Shown here: positions 42,304 to 51,864 of the stretch, one piece after another
Layout of the letters: the number at the start of each line of letters is the position of its first letter
How positions within the stretch are numbered: the first letter of the stretch is position 1
Source of the DNA: Streptomyces diastatochromogenes
GTDB taxonomy: Bacteria > Actinomycetota > Actinomycetes > Streptomycetales > Streptomycetaceae
Direction: 5' to 3'
NCBI RefSeq assembly: GCF_002242805.1
Contig: NZ_MCGQ01000049.1
Span: 89,704 to 153,703 of the forward strand
DNA: 64,000 bases
Made by a program: the position numbers and the translations under genes
The notes under the pieces: generated by a model
The model's input: the letters and a program-made list of their open reading frames with translations, nothing else
The model's database searches: none
Told to the model about the DNA's origin: nothing

Positions 42304-44481
42304 TCAGGCCGTGGCGTCCTCGTACTGGCCGAGAAAGCGGAATCGGCCGCCGGACGCCCGGAAGAGGTACAGCGCCTTCACGGTGTAGCCGGTGCTCGAC
42401 GACGTGTAGCGCAGTCTCTTGGTGATCCCGCGGTAGTCGATGTCGCGCAGCCGTCCCACGATCGTGCCGCGTGCCGCGCCGGACGCGCCCGGCGTCGTCA
42501 TCGCGCGGCCCACGAAGAGCGCCGCGTCGTAGGCCTCGGCGGAGTACCAGGGCGGGGCGGTGCCGAAGCGTTCGCGGTAGGCGGTGACGAAGGACTTCGC
42601 GGCCGTCACACGCGTCGGATCGAGGAAGGCGGTGGCGAAGACCCATCCCTCGGCGGCGTTGCCCGCCGAGGCGAGGAAGCGGGGGTCGAGAGCGCGCTCG
42701 GTGGCCAGTCGCACCCCCGAGTAGCCGGCGCCGCGCAGCGCGACCGCCAGTTTCGCGGCGCGCGCATGTCCGCCGGCGAACACCACCGCGTCCGCTTCCG
42801 CGTCGACCACCGACTCCGCGAGGGCACGGAAGTCGTCGGCGGTGTCGTCCTCGGCGGCGAGGGTACGCCGGGTCGTCGCGTGCCGCCCGGAGCGCATGGC
42901 GTCACCGACCGATGCGCAGATGTTCCAGCTGAAGTCTCCTTCGGCCGCGTCGTCGATCAGCACCGTCCTGCGGGCTCGGGCGGTGCGGACGAGGTACGCG
43001 ACCAGGGGCGCCGCCAGGTTGCGGTCGGGGGGCCGGGTGGCCGCGTACGTCCGGTACGTCACTCCTTCGAGCCCGACCGACACGGAGACCACGGGCAGCA
43101 GTGCCTTCTGGTATTCGGCGACAACGGCCTCGGCACAGGCGTCGGTGGTCGGTCCGATCACTGCGCGGACCCGTTTGTCGGCCGCGAGTTGCCGCGCGAT
43201 CCGTCGCGCCCGGGTCGGGCTGCCCGCGTCGTCGTGCACCTGGAGCGCGAGGTCGAAGCCGCGGTCGGTACGGGAGTTGAGATGGTCGACGGCGAGCCGG
43301 ACACCGTTCTCCTGGGCGAGTCCTGCTGCCTTGTGTCCTCCCGTCAGATCGGCGTGCAGGGCGACCACCGTGCGCGGAAGCCGGGTGCCGCCGCCGCGCG
43401 TCGATGCACGACCGGGGCGGTCCGCCGTCCACCAGGCCGCCGTCGCGCCCGCCGCCAGAACCCCGGCGGCCGAGCCCAGCACCAGGAAGCGGCGTCGCGT
43501 GGCGCCCTTCGGCGGCTCCTCCGAGTCGTGCACGGTGTCGATGCCGGGCGGAGCGCCGGACACCTCGGTCGCCTCGACGGCGGGCAGGGCGAGAGCGGCG
43601 GTCGAACGGCGCGCGATCAGCCGGGTGGACGATTCGGGCAACCAGCCCCCGCCCTCGCTGTTCCGGTCGTCGGGCTCCGTCCCGTCCAGGACTCGCCGGA
43701 TGTCGGCCACGGGGGGCCGGGAGCCCGGCTCCTTGGCCAGACAGTTCCGCAGCAACAGCAGCAGCGGTGCCGGTACGCCGTCCAGGTCGGGTTCGTCGTG
43801 GACCGTACGCACCAGCGCCTCGGCCGCGGAGCCCCGGCCGAAGGGGCGTTCGCCCGTCGCGGCGAATGCCAGCAGACAGCCGAGCGAGAAGACGTCGCTG
43901 GCCGGGCCGATCTCCCTGCCTCGTCCCCGGGCCTGTTCGGGGGAGAGGAATCCGGGGGAGCCGACCACCATCCCGCTGGCGGTGAGCGCGGTGTCCTCCG
44001 GCATCCGGGCGATACCGAAGTCGATCATCCGCGGTCCGTCGACCGCGAGCAGCACATTGCCCGGCTTGACGTCCCGGTGCACCAGACCTGCCCCGTGCAC
44101 GGCCTCCAGCGCCTCGGCGAGACGGGCCCCCAGGAACCGCACCGAGCGGTACGGCAGTGGCCCGCACTCCTCGACCGCCTCCGCCAGTGAGGGGCCCGGC
44201 ACGAACGCCGTGGCGAGCCACGGCGACTCCGCGTCCGGGTCCGCGTCGAGCAGCGGTACGACCCAGGGGCTGGTGACCCGGCCCGCCGTCTCCACCTCAC
44301 GGCGGAAGCGGGCCCGGAAACCCGGATCGTCCGCATGCGCGGCGCGGATGACCTTCACAGCGGCCAGTGAGCCCGAGCCGGAGCGGGCCAGGTACACCAC
44401 GCCCATGCCGCCCGCGCCCAGCCGGCGCAGCAGCCGGTAGCCCGCGATCCCGGCCGGGTCGGCGCCGCGCAACGGCTCCAT
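42304..44481 (-). CDS. Receptor Ser/Thr kinase with C-terminal periplasmic-binding-protein domain (paralogue 1)
   Basis: 725 aa, third gene of the operon. Kinase domain 15-270: LGAGGMGVVY loop, Lys43, HRDVKPGN (Asp137), DFG (Asp154). One membrane segment near 330-350 (FLVLGSAAGVLAAGATAAWW) and an external Peripla_BP_6-type domain (370-715; LPRTVVALHADLTGGHKAAG, AVIGPTTDACAE), like branched-chain amino-acid binding proteins. It is 55-60 percent similar by eye to the adjacent kinase. An extracellular small molecule probably controls kinase activity; ligand and targets unknown. ATG 44481, 10 bp after the previous stop. Confidence 0.9.
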   Translation of the reverse strand: MEPLRGADPAGIAGYRLLRRLGAGGMGVVYLARSGSGSLAAVKVIRAAHADDPGFRARFRREVETAGRVTSPWVVPLLDADPDAESPWLATAFVPGPSLAEAVEECGPLPYRSVRFLGARLAEALEAVHGAGLVHRDVKPGNVLLAVDGPRMIDFGIARMPEDTALTASGMVVGSPGFLSPEQARGRGREIGPASDVFSLGCLLAFAATGERPFGRGSAAEALVRTVHDEPDLDGVPAPLLLLLRNCLAKEPGSRPPVADIRRVLDGTEPDDRNSEGGGWLPESSTRLIARRSTAALALPAVEATEVSGAPPGIDTVHDSEEPPKGATRRRFLVLGSAAGVLAAGATAAWWTADRPGRASTRGGGTRLPRTVVALHADLTGGHKAAGLAQENGVRLAVDHLNSRTDRGFDLALQVHDDAGSPTRARRIARQLAADKRVRAVIGPTTDACAEAVVAEYQKALLPVVSVSVGLEGVTYRTYAATRPPDRNLAAPLVAYLVRTARARRTVLIDDAAEGDFSWNICASVGDAMRSGRHATTRRTLAAEDDTADDFRALAESVVDAEADAVVFAGGHARAAKLAVALRGAGYSGVRLATERALDPRFLASAGNAAEGWVFATAFLDPTRVTAAKSFVTAYRERFGTAPPWYSAEAYDAALFVGRAMTTPGASGAARGTIVGRLRDIDYRGITKRLRYTSSSTGYTVKALYLFRASGGRFRFLGQYEDATA

Positions 44482-44491
44482 CAACGCCCCA

Positions 44492-46735
44492 TCAGGTGGA
44501 CACCTGGAACGGCGCCGCGCCCTGGTACCTGAACCGGCCGCCGTCGACCTTCCACAGATAGACGCCGCGGCCGTCGATGACCAGTGACCCCGTCTTCTTG
44601 TCGAAGGCGAAGTTCTTCGTGATCCCCTTGTACGAGGCCCCGCGCAGCGCCGTCGCCAGGTTCTGCCGGGTCACGCGCCCGGCGGACGGCGAACTCAGCG
44701 TCTGCACGATCAACCGGGCCACGTCGTACGCCTCGACGGCATACCGCTGCGGTTCGGCGTCGAAACGCCTGCGGTACGCGGCCGCGAACGCCTTGGCCTC
44801 GGGTGCCACGGAGGCGTCCATGACGGGGGCGACGACCACCCAGCCGTCGGCCGCCTCCCCGGCGGCGGACAGGAACCGGGTGTCGAGCACTCCCTGGGCG
44901 GCGGCTCGCGCGCCGGCGAAGTGACGGTGCGTCAATTCCCTGGCCAACAGCGCGGCGCGGTCGTGGTAGCCGGCGAACACCACCGAGTCCGCTCCACCCT
45001 CGAGCAGGGCGTCGAGCGTCGGTCCGAAGTCCCTGCGCAGCGCGCTGACCACCTTGGGGACGACCGGCTGCCGGTCCTGGTGAAGCATGCGGGAGAGCGC
45101 GCTGCTGATCTCCCACCCGTACGCGTCCGCCGCCCGGTCGTCGACGATCCCGATCGTGTGCGACTTCGCGGTGCCGTGCAGGTAGGCGCGGAGATAGAAC
45201 GGCAGGATCGTGTCCGTCACGCGGGCGTGGAGGAAGGACCGGCTGCCCGTCACGCCCAGCACGGTGGCGCCGGGTGACACCGCGATGAGGGGCAGTGCCG
45301 CGGTGTCGTACGTCGCCAGCGAGGCCAGGGCGGTGTCGTCCGTGGTGGGACCGATCACGGCCAGCACGGAAGGGTCGGTGACCAGCCGCTTGGCCACCGC
45401 CGGGGCCCTGGCCGGAACCCCGCCGTCGTCCACCGTCCGCACGGCGAGCGTGAACGGCCTGTCGCCACGGGAGTTGAACTCGTCGACCGCGAGCCGCAGT
45501 CCCCGCTCCTGAGCCCGGCCCACCGCCCTGTGGTCACCGCTCAGATCGGCGTGCAGGCCGATCGTGTGCACGGGCCCCTTTGCCGTCGGGGCGGCGGTGG
45601 AGCCGTTCCCCTTGCCGTCACCGGAGAGAGCGGCCCAGGCGGCCAGACCGCCTCCGGCCGCGACGGTCACCGCGCCCCCGGTGAGGACGAGGAGACGGCG
45701 TCTGCCGACGGCACGACCCGATGGCTGTGCGTCCGCGTCGTCCGCCGCGGTGGTGTCGGCGGACTCGGAGGCGACCTCGGTGTCATCGACGGCGGGCAGC
45801 CCGAGCCCTGCGGCCGACCGTTCGGCGATCAGCCGGATCAACGGCTCGGGCAACCAGTCCTCGTCAGCGGGTTCCTGATCCTGCCGTGCGGAAGGACGTA
45901 CCGCCCGGAGGATCTCCCGCGGGTCGGCGGGCTCGGTGTCCGCGAGGGCCTGCGACAACGCCTCCGCAGTGGGCCGCTGCCGCGGGTCCTTCTCCAGACA
46001 GCCGCGCACCACTTCGGCGAGCTCCTGCGGAACACCCTCCAGATCCGGGGTGTCGTGCACCGTTCGGTACAGCAGCGCGTCGAGGGAGCCCGTACCGAAC
46101 GGGGGCCGGCCGGTGGCCGCGTGGGCCAGCACGCAGCCCAGCGAGAAGACGTCGCCGGCCGGGCCCACCTCCCGCCCGCCCTGGGCCTGTTCCGGTGCCA
46201 GGAAGCCGGGGGTGCCGACCACGACACCGGTCGACGTGAGCGCGGTGTCCTGCAGATCGCGGGCCACACCGAAGTCGATCAGCCGGGGGCCGTCGAGCGC
46301 CAGCAGCACGTTGCCCGGCTTGACGTCCCGGTGCACGAGACCGACCGCGTGGAGGTCGCTCAGCGCCTGGGCGAGCCGGGCGCCCAGCACCCGCACGCTC
46401 CGTACGGGCAGCGACCCGTGTGCGGCGACGGCCTCGCCCAGCGAGGGCCCCGGCACGAAGACGGTGGCCAGCCAGGGCGCCGCTGCCTCGGGGTCCGCGT
46501 CCACCAGAGACGCCACCCAAGGGCTGGTCATCCGGCGGGCCGTCTCGGCCTCGCGCCGGAAACGCTCCCGGAATCCGGCGTCCTCGGCGTACTCGGCCTG
46601 AATCACCTTCAGCGCGACCAGTGCACCGCCGGCCGAGCGGGCCAGGTAGACCACACCCATCCCACCCGCGCCGAGCCGCCCGAGCAGCCGATGGCTCGCC
46701 AGCCGGGACGGGTCCGAGGTACGCAGCGGCTCCAT
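44492..46735 (-). CDS. Receptor Ser/Thr kinase with C-terminal periplasmic-binding-protein domain (paralogue 2)
   Basis: 747 aa, second gene of the operon. Same plan as its neighbour: kinase with LGAGGMGVVYLARS, Lys43, Asp137 in HRDVKPGN and Asp154 in DFG; membrane segment near 360-380 (LLVLTGGAVTVAAGGGLAAW); external binding-protein domain (THTIGLHADLSGDHRAVGRA is split by the cleft; AVIGPTTDDTALASLATYD). The divergent external part suggests a different ligand from its paralogue. Its ATG overlaps the lipoprotein stop (TGATG), so the genes are coupled. Confidence 0.9.
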   Translation of the reverse strand: MEPLRTSDPSRLASHRLLGRLGAGGMGVVYLARSAGGALVALKVIQAEYAEDAGFRERFRREAETARRMTSPWVASLVDADPEAAAPWLATVFVPGPSLGEAVAAHGSLPVRSVRVLGARLAQALSDLHAVGLVHRDVKPGNVLLALDGPRLIDFGVARDLQDTALTSTGVVVGTPGFLAPEQAQGGREVGPAGDVFSLGCVLAHAATGRPPFGTGSLDALLYRTVHDTPDLEGVPQELAEVVRGCLEKDPRQRPTAEALSQALADTEPADPREILRAVRPSARQDQEPADEDWLPEPLIRLIAERSAAGLGLPAVDDTEVASESADTTAADDADAQPSGRAVGRRRLLVLTGGAVTVAAGGGLAAWAALSGDGKGNGSTAAPTAKGPVHTIGLHADLSGDHRAVGRAQERGLRLAVDEFNSRGDRPFTLAVRTVDDGGVPARAPAVAKRLVTDPSVLAVIGPTTDDTALASLATYDTAALPLIAVSPGATVLGVTGSRSFLHARVTDTILPFYLRAYLHGTAKSHTIGIVDDRAADAYGWEISSALSRMLHQDRQPVVPKVVSALRRDFGPTLDALLEGGADSVVFAGYHDRAALLARELTHRHFAGARAAAQGVLDTRFLSAAGEAADGWVVVAPVMDASVAPEAKAFAAAYRRRFDAEPQRYAVEAYDVARLIVQTLSSPSAGRVTRQNLATALRGASYKGITKNFAFDKKTGSLVIDGRGVYLWKVDGGRFRYQGAAPFQVST

Positions 46736-47538
46736 CACTTCCCCTTCAATCGCTGCCGGACGCGCACCAGCATCTGACCCAGGGCGGTGCTGCCCAGTCC
46801 CTGGAGTTCTTCCTGGGGGTGCCCCTTTCCGCCCGTCACGGAGACGGCCGCGACGACCGTGCCCAGCCGGGCGACCATCCACAGGTACGGCTGGGCGTTG
46901 CCGCCCTTCCCGACGTACTGACCGGCCTCCAGTACCGAGTCGTCGGCGTAGTCCTGCTCGCGGGCGCCGAAGGGGGTGCCGAGGGAGTTCAGCCCCGTGA
47001 TCCGTTCGTCGGCTCGTGTCTGTTGCTCCGGGCAGCGCAGGGGTTCCTCCAGCGTGGTGCTCAGCTGGTCGTCGGCGCCGAGGACGGAGGAGTGCACGGT
47101 GGCCGAGGCCGTCACCTTGACGGCACCTTTCCCTCCGCCTGCGGGCAGCCGGCTGTAGCGGGACAGGCCGGCCAGTACGCCTCGGGGGAGCTTCGGCCGC
47201 TCCCAGCGGCAGTTGTCGTCCAGCACGGCCCAGGTGCCCGGGGTGCTCTCGGCCGGGTCCTGCGCGACGAAGCCCCGGCCCCAGTCGCCCGGAGCGAACA
47301 CCACGGAGTCCACCAGATCCTGCCCGTCCTTCGAGGTCCTCGGGACGAGGTCGGCGTCGGGTCTGAAGGCGGGGGTGGCGGAAGAGCCGCCCGACGGGGG
47401 CGCCGCGGTGTGCGTGGGAGACCCCGTTCGACGCGCGGAGCCGCCGTCCGCCCCCTGTGCCGAACACCCGGCCAGCAGACTCCCCGCCACCACGAGCGCC
47501 ACCCAACTTCCCCGCACAACCCGGGTGTTGCTCTTCAC
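46735..47538 (-). CDS. Lipoprotein, first gene of the receptor-kinase operon
   Basis: 267 aa. GTG start after GAGGGGA; signal peptide with lipobox LLAGC (Cys near residue 24), so it is anchored outside the membrane. The mature part has no recognised domain; cysteines in DDNCRWER and LRCPEQQ could pair. Overlap with the kinase gene suggests the lipoprotein is an accessory or ligand-capturing partner of the two receptors (inference). Confidence 0.8.
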   Translation of the reverse strand: MKSNTRVVRGSWVALVVAGSLLAGCSAQGADGGSARRTGSPTHTAAPPSGGSSATPAFRPDADLVPRTSKDGQDLVDSVVFAPGDWGRGFVAQDPAESTPGTWAVLDDNCRWERPKLPRGVLAGLSRYSRLPAGGGKGAVKVTASATVHSSVLGADDQLSTTLEEPLRCPEQQTRADERITGLNSLGTPFGAREQDYADDSVLEAGQYVGKGGNAQPYLWMVARLGTVVAAVSVTGGKGHPQEELQGLGSTALGQMLVRVRQRLKGK

Positions 47539-47611
47539 GCAGTCCCCTCTGCACCGATTGATCCGTCCGACTGCCGAACGTAGACGGCCGCGAGGGGAAG
47601 AGGCCTCAGTG

Positions 47612-47637
47612 GAAACACGTAACTCCCTACGTGTTTC
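47612..47637. promoter_or_regulatory. Perfect inverted repeat upstream of the lipoprotein/kinase operon
   Basis: GAAACACGTA and TACGTGTTTC, 10-bp arms with a 6-bp spacer, 74-99 bp before the lipoprotein start and just beyond the end of the LAL-type regulator gene. Likely an operator; the neighbouring LuxR-type regulator is the obvious candidate because a related dyad lies upstream of it. Confidence 0.6.
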
Positions 47638-47667
47638 GCCGCGTCCCAACTGATCACCGGACGTCGT

Positions 47668-50544
47668 TCAGGGTCCGGCTCCCAGTCCGACGCGGGTCAT
47701 GAGTCCGGCCAGGGCCGCGCGGGAGGGCACCGACGCCTTGCGGTAGATGGAGGACAGGTGGGTCTCGACGGTGCGCCGGCTGAGGTGGAGCCGAGCGGCG
47801 ATGTCCTGGTTGCTCAGCCCCCGCGCCACGAGCTCGGCCACCTCCAGCTCACGGGCCGTCAGCTCCGCCAGCTGCGCCGGCACCGTCGCCGTCTCCGTCA
47901 TCACCTGGGGGCGGATCAATTCGGCGAGGTCCACCAGCAGGCGTGCACCGCCGGCGACGGCGATCCGGTGGGCCCGGTGCCACATCACGGCGGCGCGCGC
48001 CCCCTGCCCGATGCGCTGCGCCAGGGGCGCCGCCCGGAGCAGGGAGTATGCCTCCCACAGGGTCTGGCCGCAGCGGACGTATTCCTCTGCGGCCGCTTCG
48101 AGGAGCCGTACGGCTGTGCCGGTGTCGCCGTGGCGCTCGACCAGCGAGGCCTCGGCACGCAGGGCGGCCGCGCGCTGACCGTCGAGATGGAGCCGGTCGG
48201 CCTCGCGCATCGCCTGTGCGGCCCAGCGCACGGCCTGGTCCACGTCACCGGCGGCGAGGGCCGCGCCCACGAGGGTGTCGAGCTGACCCGGACGGATCGA
48301 CGGTTGCAGCAACGGCAGTTCAGCGCCGCCGCCTGCCGTCGTGATGGCCTCCTGCGCGCGGTGGGGGTCTCCGCTCGCGTACGTCGCGTGCCCGAGCATG
48401 CACCAGGCCAGGGAGGACCACCAGCCCCTGCTCCGGCCTGCCGCGGCGACGGCCTCCTCGCCGGTGGACAGGGCACTGCCGTCCCCCAGCGGACGTACCA
48501 GCAACAGCACCAGTGTCTTGATGGCCAGGGTGAAGCCCAGGAGTTCGTCGCTGCCCGCGGCCCGGGCGATGGACTCCGCCTCCTCGGCGGCCTCCAGCGC
48601 GGACGGCAGCCGGCAGGTGGTGAGGTGGACGAAGGCCCGGCTCGTCAACAGGTGGGGCAGGACGTGGAGTTGTCCGGTGCGGCGGGCGATGCGGAGCCCT
48701 CGGGTGATGTGCCGCTCGGCGTCGCCGTAGCGCTCCAGCAGGGTTTCCGCCCAGGCCAGCCAGACCAGCGCCTCGCACAGATCCGCGAGACCGGGATCGG
48801 TCAGCGCGTCCGCGAGTGAACCGGCGGCATCGGCGAAACGAGCCGCCGCCTCCGTCTCCCCCTCGTACGCCTCGCCCAGGGCTGCCAGGGCCAGCGCCGC
48901 CGCCTCGCCGGTCGGATGGTCGTGGGAACGCGCGACGGCGACAGCCTGCGCGACGTCCTCGCGTGCCTCCGGGTAGGACGCGGTCAGCAGGGCGGACATC
49001 CCGAGAGCCAGTCGCAGGGAGACCGCCTGGGTGGGGGACGGGCCCGGATCGCGGGACAGCTCACGGCGCAGCAGGGCGGTGGCCTCGGGGGAGTGGCCGA
49101 GGTGCCGCTCCATCACAGCGCACTGGGCGACGGCCTGCGTACGCAGTTCAGGATGGCCCTTGCCGGCCGTCTCGATCAGGATGTGCAGCAGGTCCCGGCT
49201 CTCCTGGAGGCTCCCGCTGACGCCCAGCGCGCGGGCGCGGGCCAGGACCAGTTCGCCGCGTTGTCCGAAACGGTCGGGGCTGTCCGGCATATGAGTGAGG
49301 ACGACATCCAGCAGATGGGCGGCCGTGGCCGGCGCGGTCGCCGCGAACCCTGCGGCGGCCTCGACGAGCACCTGTGCGGCCTGGGGGTCCCAGCCGGTCA
49401 GCGACCGTTCGACGTGGCGGGCCCGCTCGGTGGCGGGAGCGCCGCCACGGGCCAGTTCGCGCGCGGCCCGGCGGTGGACCTCGGCCCGCCACCCCGGCGC
49501 GGTTCCCTCGTAGACCAGGGCCCGGAGCAGGGGATGGCGCAGCGCCCACCGGCCGTCCGGTCCGGAGCGCAGCAGATCCCGTACGACCAGGGCACCGGTC
49601 TCGTTCTCGATGTCCTGGGGGGACAGCCCGGTCGCCACGGCCAGCATGCCGAGCGTCGCGTGGTCGCCGAGCGCCGCGACCGCCTCGACGGTCCGGCGCT
49701 GCGGCCCGGTGAGCGTGGCCAACTCGTCGAGCAGCAGCGCGGCGAGCCCACCGGGTACGCCGGCCGGGTCCAGGGCGTCACCGTGTCTGTCGGGCGTGAG
49801 GCCGTGCGGTGACACCCCTGTGCGGTAGGCGTGCACCAGGGCGAACAGATACAGGGGGTTGCCCTCGCTGGCGGCGTGCAGCCGCTTGGCCCGGTCCTCG
49901 GGAACGTCGGGAGCCAGCGCCAGGACGGATTCCTGCTCGGAGAGCGGCTCCAGGGTGAGCTGGAGCACGGCTCCGCCGGCTGCGCCGCGCGCCAGCGCCG
50001 CGGTCAGAGAGGTCGGTGTCTGCCGGACCCGCCGGGCCACCACCAGGAGGACGCGTCCGCGCGCAGGGTGCCGGATCAGATGGTCCACGAGCTCGCGGGA
50101 GGCGGGATCCGCCCAGTGCAGGTCGTCCAGGGCCAGCACCAGACCCTGCTCACCCAACTGTGTCAGGAACGCGGCGATCATACGATGCAGCTCGAACCGG
50201 GCGGCGGTGCCTTCGGCGGATCCGTCGCCCGGCCCCTTCCGGATGCCGGACAGCACCGAGTGCGCTTCGGCGAGGGCGGGGTCGGCGTCCTGTGGGCCGG
50301 GGTCGGCCAACGCGTCGCTGAACAACTGGTAGGGGACGTGCTGTTCGTACTCCGTGGCCCGGCCGCGCAGTACGGTGAACCCGGTTGTGCGGGCCCGCGC
50401 GCACACTTCGTCGAGCAACTTGCTCTTCCCGATGCCGGGTTCACCGACGATGTCGACGACCTTCGCCAGGTCTGACCGGCCCAGGTCCGCAAGCAGGGCG
50501 TCCAGCCGTGCGAGTTCCGACGACCTGCCCACCAGTCCTGCCAC
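47668..50544 (-). CDS. LAL-type LuxR regulator
   Basis: 958 aa. ATP-binding LuxR-family regulator: entry motif LVGRSSELARLDALLADLGR, P-loop GEPGIGKSKLLDE (about residues 34-46), Walker-B-like LVLALDDLHWAD near 135, long TPR-like helical middle and C-terminal HTH (LTARELEVAELVARGLSNQD, then LHLSRRTVETHLSSIYRKAS). GTG start at 50544. It lies upstream of and collinear with the lipoprotein/kinase operon (130 bp apart), so it may regulate it. Confidence 0.9.
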   Translation of the reverse strand: MAGLVGRSSELARLDALLADLGRSDLAKVVDIVGEPGIGKSKLLDEVCARARTTGFTVLRGRATEYEQHVPYQLFSDALADPGPQDADPALAEAHSVLSGIRKGPGDGSAEGTAARFELHRMIAAFLTQLGEQGLVLALDDLHWADPASRELVDHLIRHPARGRVLLVVARRVRQTPTSLTAALARGAAGGAVLQLTLEPLSEQESVLALAPDVPEDRAKRLHAASEGNPLYLFALVHAYRTGVSPHGLTPDRHGDALDPAGVPGGLAALLLDELATLTGPQRRTVEAVAALGDHATLGMLAVATGLSPQDIENETGALVVRDLLRSGPDGRWALRHPLLRALVYEGTAPGWRAEVHRRAARELARGGAPATERARHVERSLTGWDPQAAQVLVEAAAGFAATAPATAAHLLDVVLTHMPDSPDRFGQRGELVLARARALGVSGSLQESRDLLHILIETAGKGHPELRTQAVAQCAVMERHLGHSPEATALLRRELSRDPGPSPTQAVSLRLALGMSALLTASYPEAREDVAQAVAVARSHDHPTGEAAALALAALGEAYEGETEAAARFADAAGSLADALTDPGLADLCEALVWLAWAETLLERYGDAERHITRGLRIARRTGQLHVLPHLLTSRAFVHLTTCRLPSALEAAEEAESIARAAGSDELLGFTLAIKTLVLLLVRPLGDGSALSTGEEAVAAAGRSRGWWSSLAWCMLGHATYASGDPHRAQEAITTAGGGAELPLLQPSIRPGQLDTLVGAALAAGDVDQAVRWAAQAMREADRLHLDGQRAAALRAEASLVERHGDTGTAVRLLEAAAEEYVRCGQTLWEAYSLLRAAPLAQRIGQGARAAVMWHRAHRIAVAGGARLLVDLAELIRPQVMTETATVPAQLAELTARELEVAELVARGLSNQDIAARLHLSRRTVETHLSSIYRKASVPSRAALAGLMTRVGLGAGP

Positions 50545-50780
50545 GCCGTCGCCCCCCGTTCAGCCGGTGACCTGCTCACCCGCGTCGATGTTCGTTCCCC
50601 ACAGCTCACCTTATGGGGCCGCACAGCGGGCACCGGGTGCCCGGGGCCGGATGCGTCGCAGGGCGGAGCAAGGAGGGTGCGCCGCCCAGGTTCTCGCCTG
50701 GAGCGTGCTCGACCGGACCGGCTGACCTCCCAGCGACTTCCGGGTGGCTGTTGGTGAAGCGGGGTCGGCGTACGCGCGGT

Positions 50781-50794
50781 CATGTAGCTACGTG
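50781..50794. promoter_or_regulatory. Imperfect palindrome upstream of the LAL regulator
   Basis: CATGTAGCTACGTG is a 14-bp dyad with one mismatch, about 240 bp upstream of the regulator start. It shares the TACGTG half with the 47612 repeat, which suggests autoregulation. Confidence 0.4.
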
Positions 50795-50820
50795 CGTTGG
50801 CTCGCCTGGAAACCGGAAAG

Positions 50821-51180
50821 TGACTACAGTCCGTGAGTCCCGCCGGGCTCTGGAATCCGAGCCTCGTCCCGCACGGAGCTCTCGTCTGCTTGGTCCAACC
50901 AGCGCGGTTGAGTTCCGGTGCTGGTTCCGTGCTGACTTTTGTGACCGGGTTCGCGGTGGGGGCGGGTACGTGTCGGCACACGGTAGAAACATGCAGGTCA
51001 GGCGCACATGTGGCGGGACAACATAGTTTGGGGGTTGGCTATGCGTGTGGCCAGCATGCCCGCTCAATGAAGGGTGGTTGGGCCGCTTGAAGCGGCCGAA
51101 ACGAGCGCTGTCCGAGAGGCGTATTTACGGGTGATTTAACGGTGCAGTGCTGACTCCCGTGCTGACTTGGTGTGATCTTG
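50821..51180. repeat. Joined 'right arm - left arm' relic, attP-like without a core
   Basis: 50821-50945 resembles 16308-16430 (the arm left of copy B) and 50969-51180 resembles 6121-6332 (the arm right of copy A). An excised circle would have this order, but the transporter-derived core is missing between them. The GTGCTGACT motifs are retained in both halves. No gene is visible from 50545 to 51271 apart from these repeats and the 50781 palindrome. Confidence 0.5.
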
Positions 51181-51271
51181 GTCGTGGTTCGGTCAGAGCC
51201 GGAGCGCGGCCACTCACACGGACGCGGGAACTGAGATCCCTACCTCGGGGTGCAGCGGGGCTCTCGCGTGG

Positions 51272-51568
51272 TCAGGCGATGGGGTCGGCGTGCAACCGGA
51301 TCACGTCGACCGGGCCCGCGCGGAAGGCTTTGTTGGCCGCGTCCGCCTCGACCATGTGAGGAGCGGTGTCGTGAGCAGCGAGGGCTTCCTGAGAGGCCCA
51401 CTGCTCCAGCAGCACGAACCGGTCGGGGTCGTCGGTGCGGTGAAGGTCGTAGTGGAGGCACCCGTCTTCGGCGCGGACGAGAGGGGCGAGACGGGTGAAG
51501 GCGTCGGCCTGTTCCTGACCGCGTCCGGGGAGACAAGTGATCATGACCAGGAGTCGTATCTCAGACAT
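51272..51568 (-). CDS. Antibiotic biosynthesis monooxygenase (ABM) domain protein
   Basis: 98 aa, single ABM ferredoxin-like fold: RLLVMITCLPGRGQEQADAF, CLHYDLHRTDDPDRFVLLEQ (the HxDxxxPxxFVLLEQW core) and a WASQEALAAHD helix. These small dimeric proteins act as cofactor-free monooxygenases or degrade quinones and haem; the role here is unknown. ATG at 51568. Isolated between the 51-kb repeat relic and a collapsed glucosidase gene. Confidence 0.85.
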   Translation of the reverse strand: MSEIRLLVMITCLPGRGQEQADAFTRLAPLVRAEDGCLHYDLHRTDDPDRFVLLEQWASQEALAAHDTAPHMVEADAANKAFRAGPVDVIRLHADPIA

Positions 51569-51864
51569 GCCGGGACCCTAAAGGCCGGCCGGCTCGCTCT
51601 GCTTCGATATTCGATCTGTGAGACGAAGACCGAAACAGAAGGATCCTACGGGGCACGCCTATACCAGCTCGACTACAGCCAAGCCGAGTTCGGGTATCGA
51701 CGCTCCTCCGTCGGCGTCGCCGGCCGCCGGACCAGAGCGCGCGGGACTCCAGGGCCGCGCAGGGGGAGGCAATCTGCGCGGCCCCGGAGCGTCATGGGGG
51801 TTCGGCCGAGCAACAGGCATGCTGCGCGCGGGAAATGAAGGGCTACTGTCCCGTCGCCCGTACC

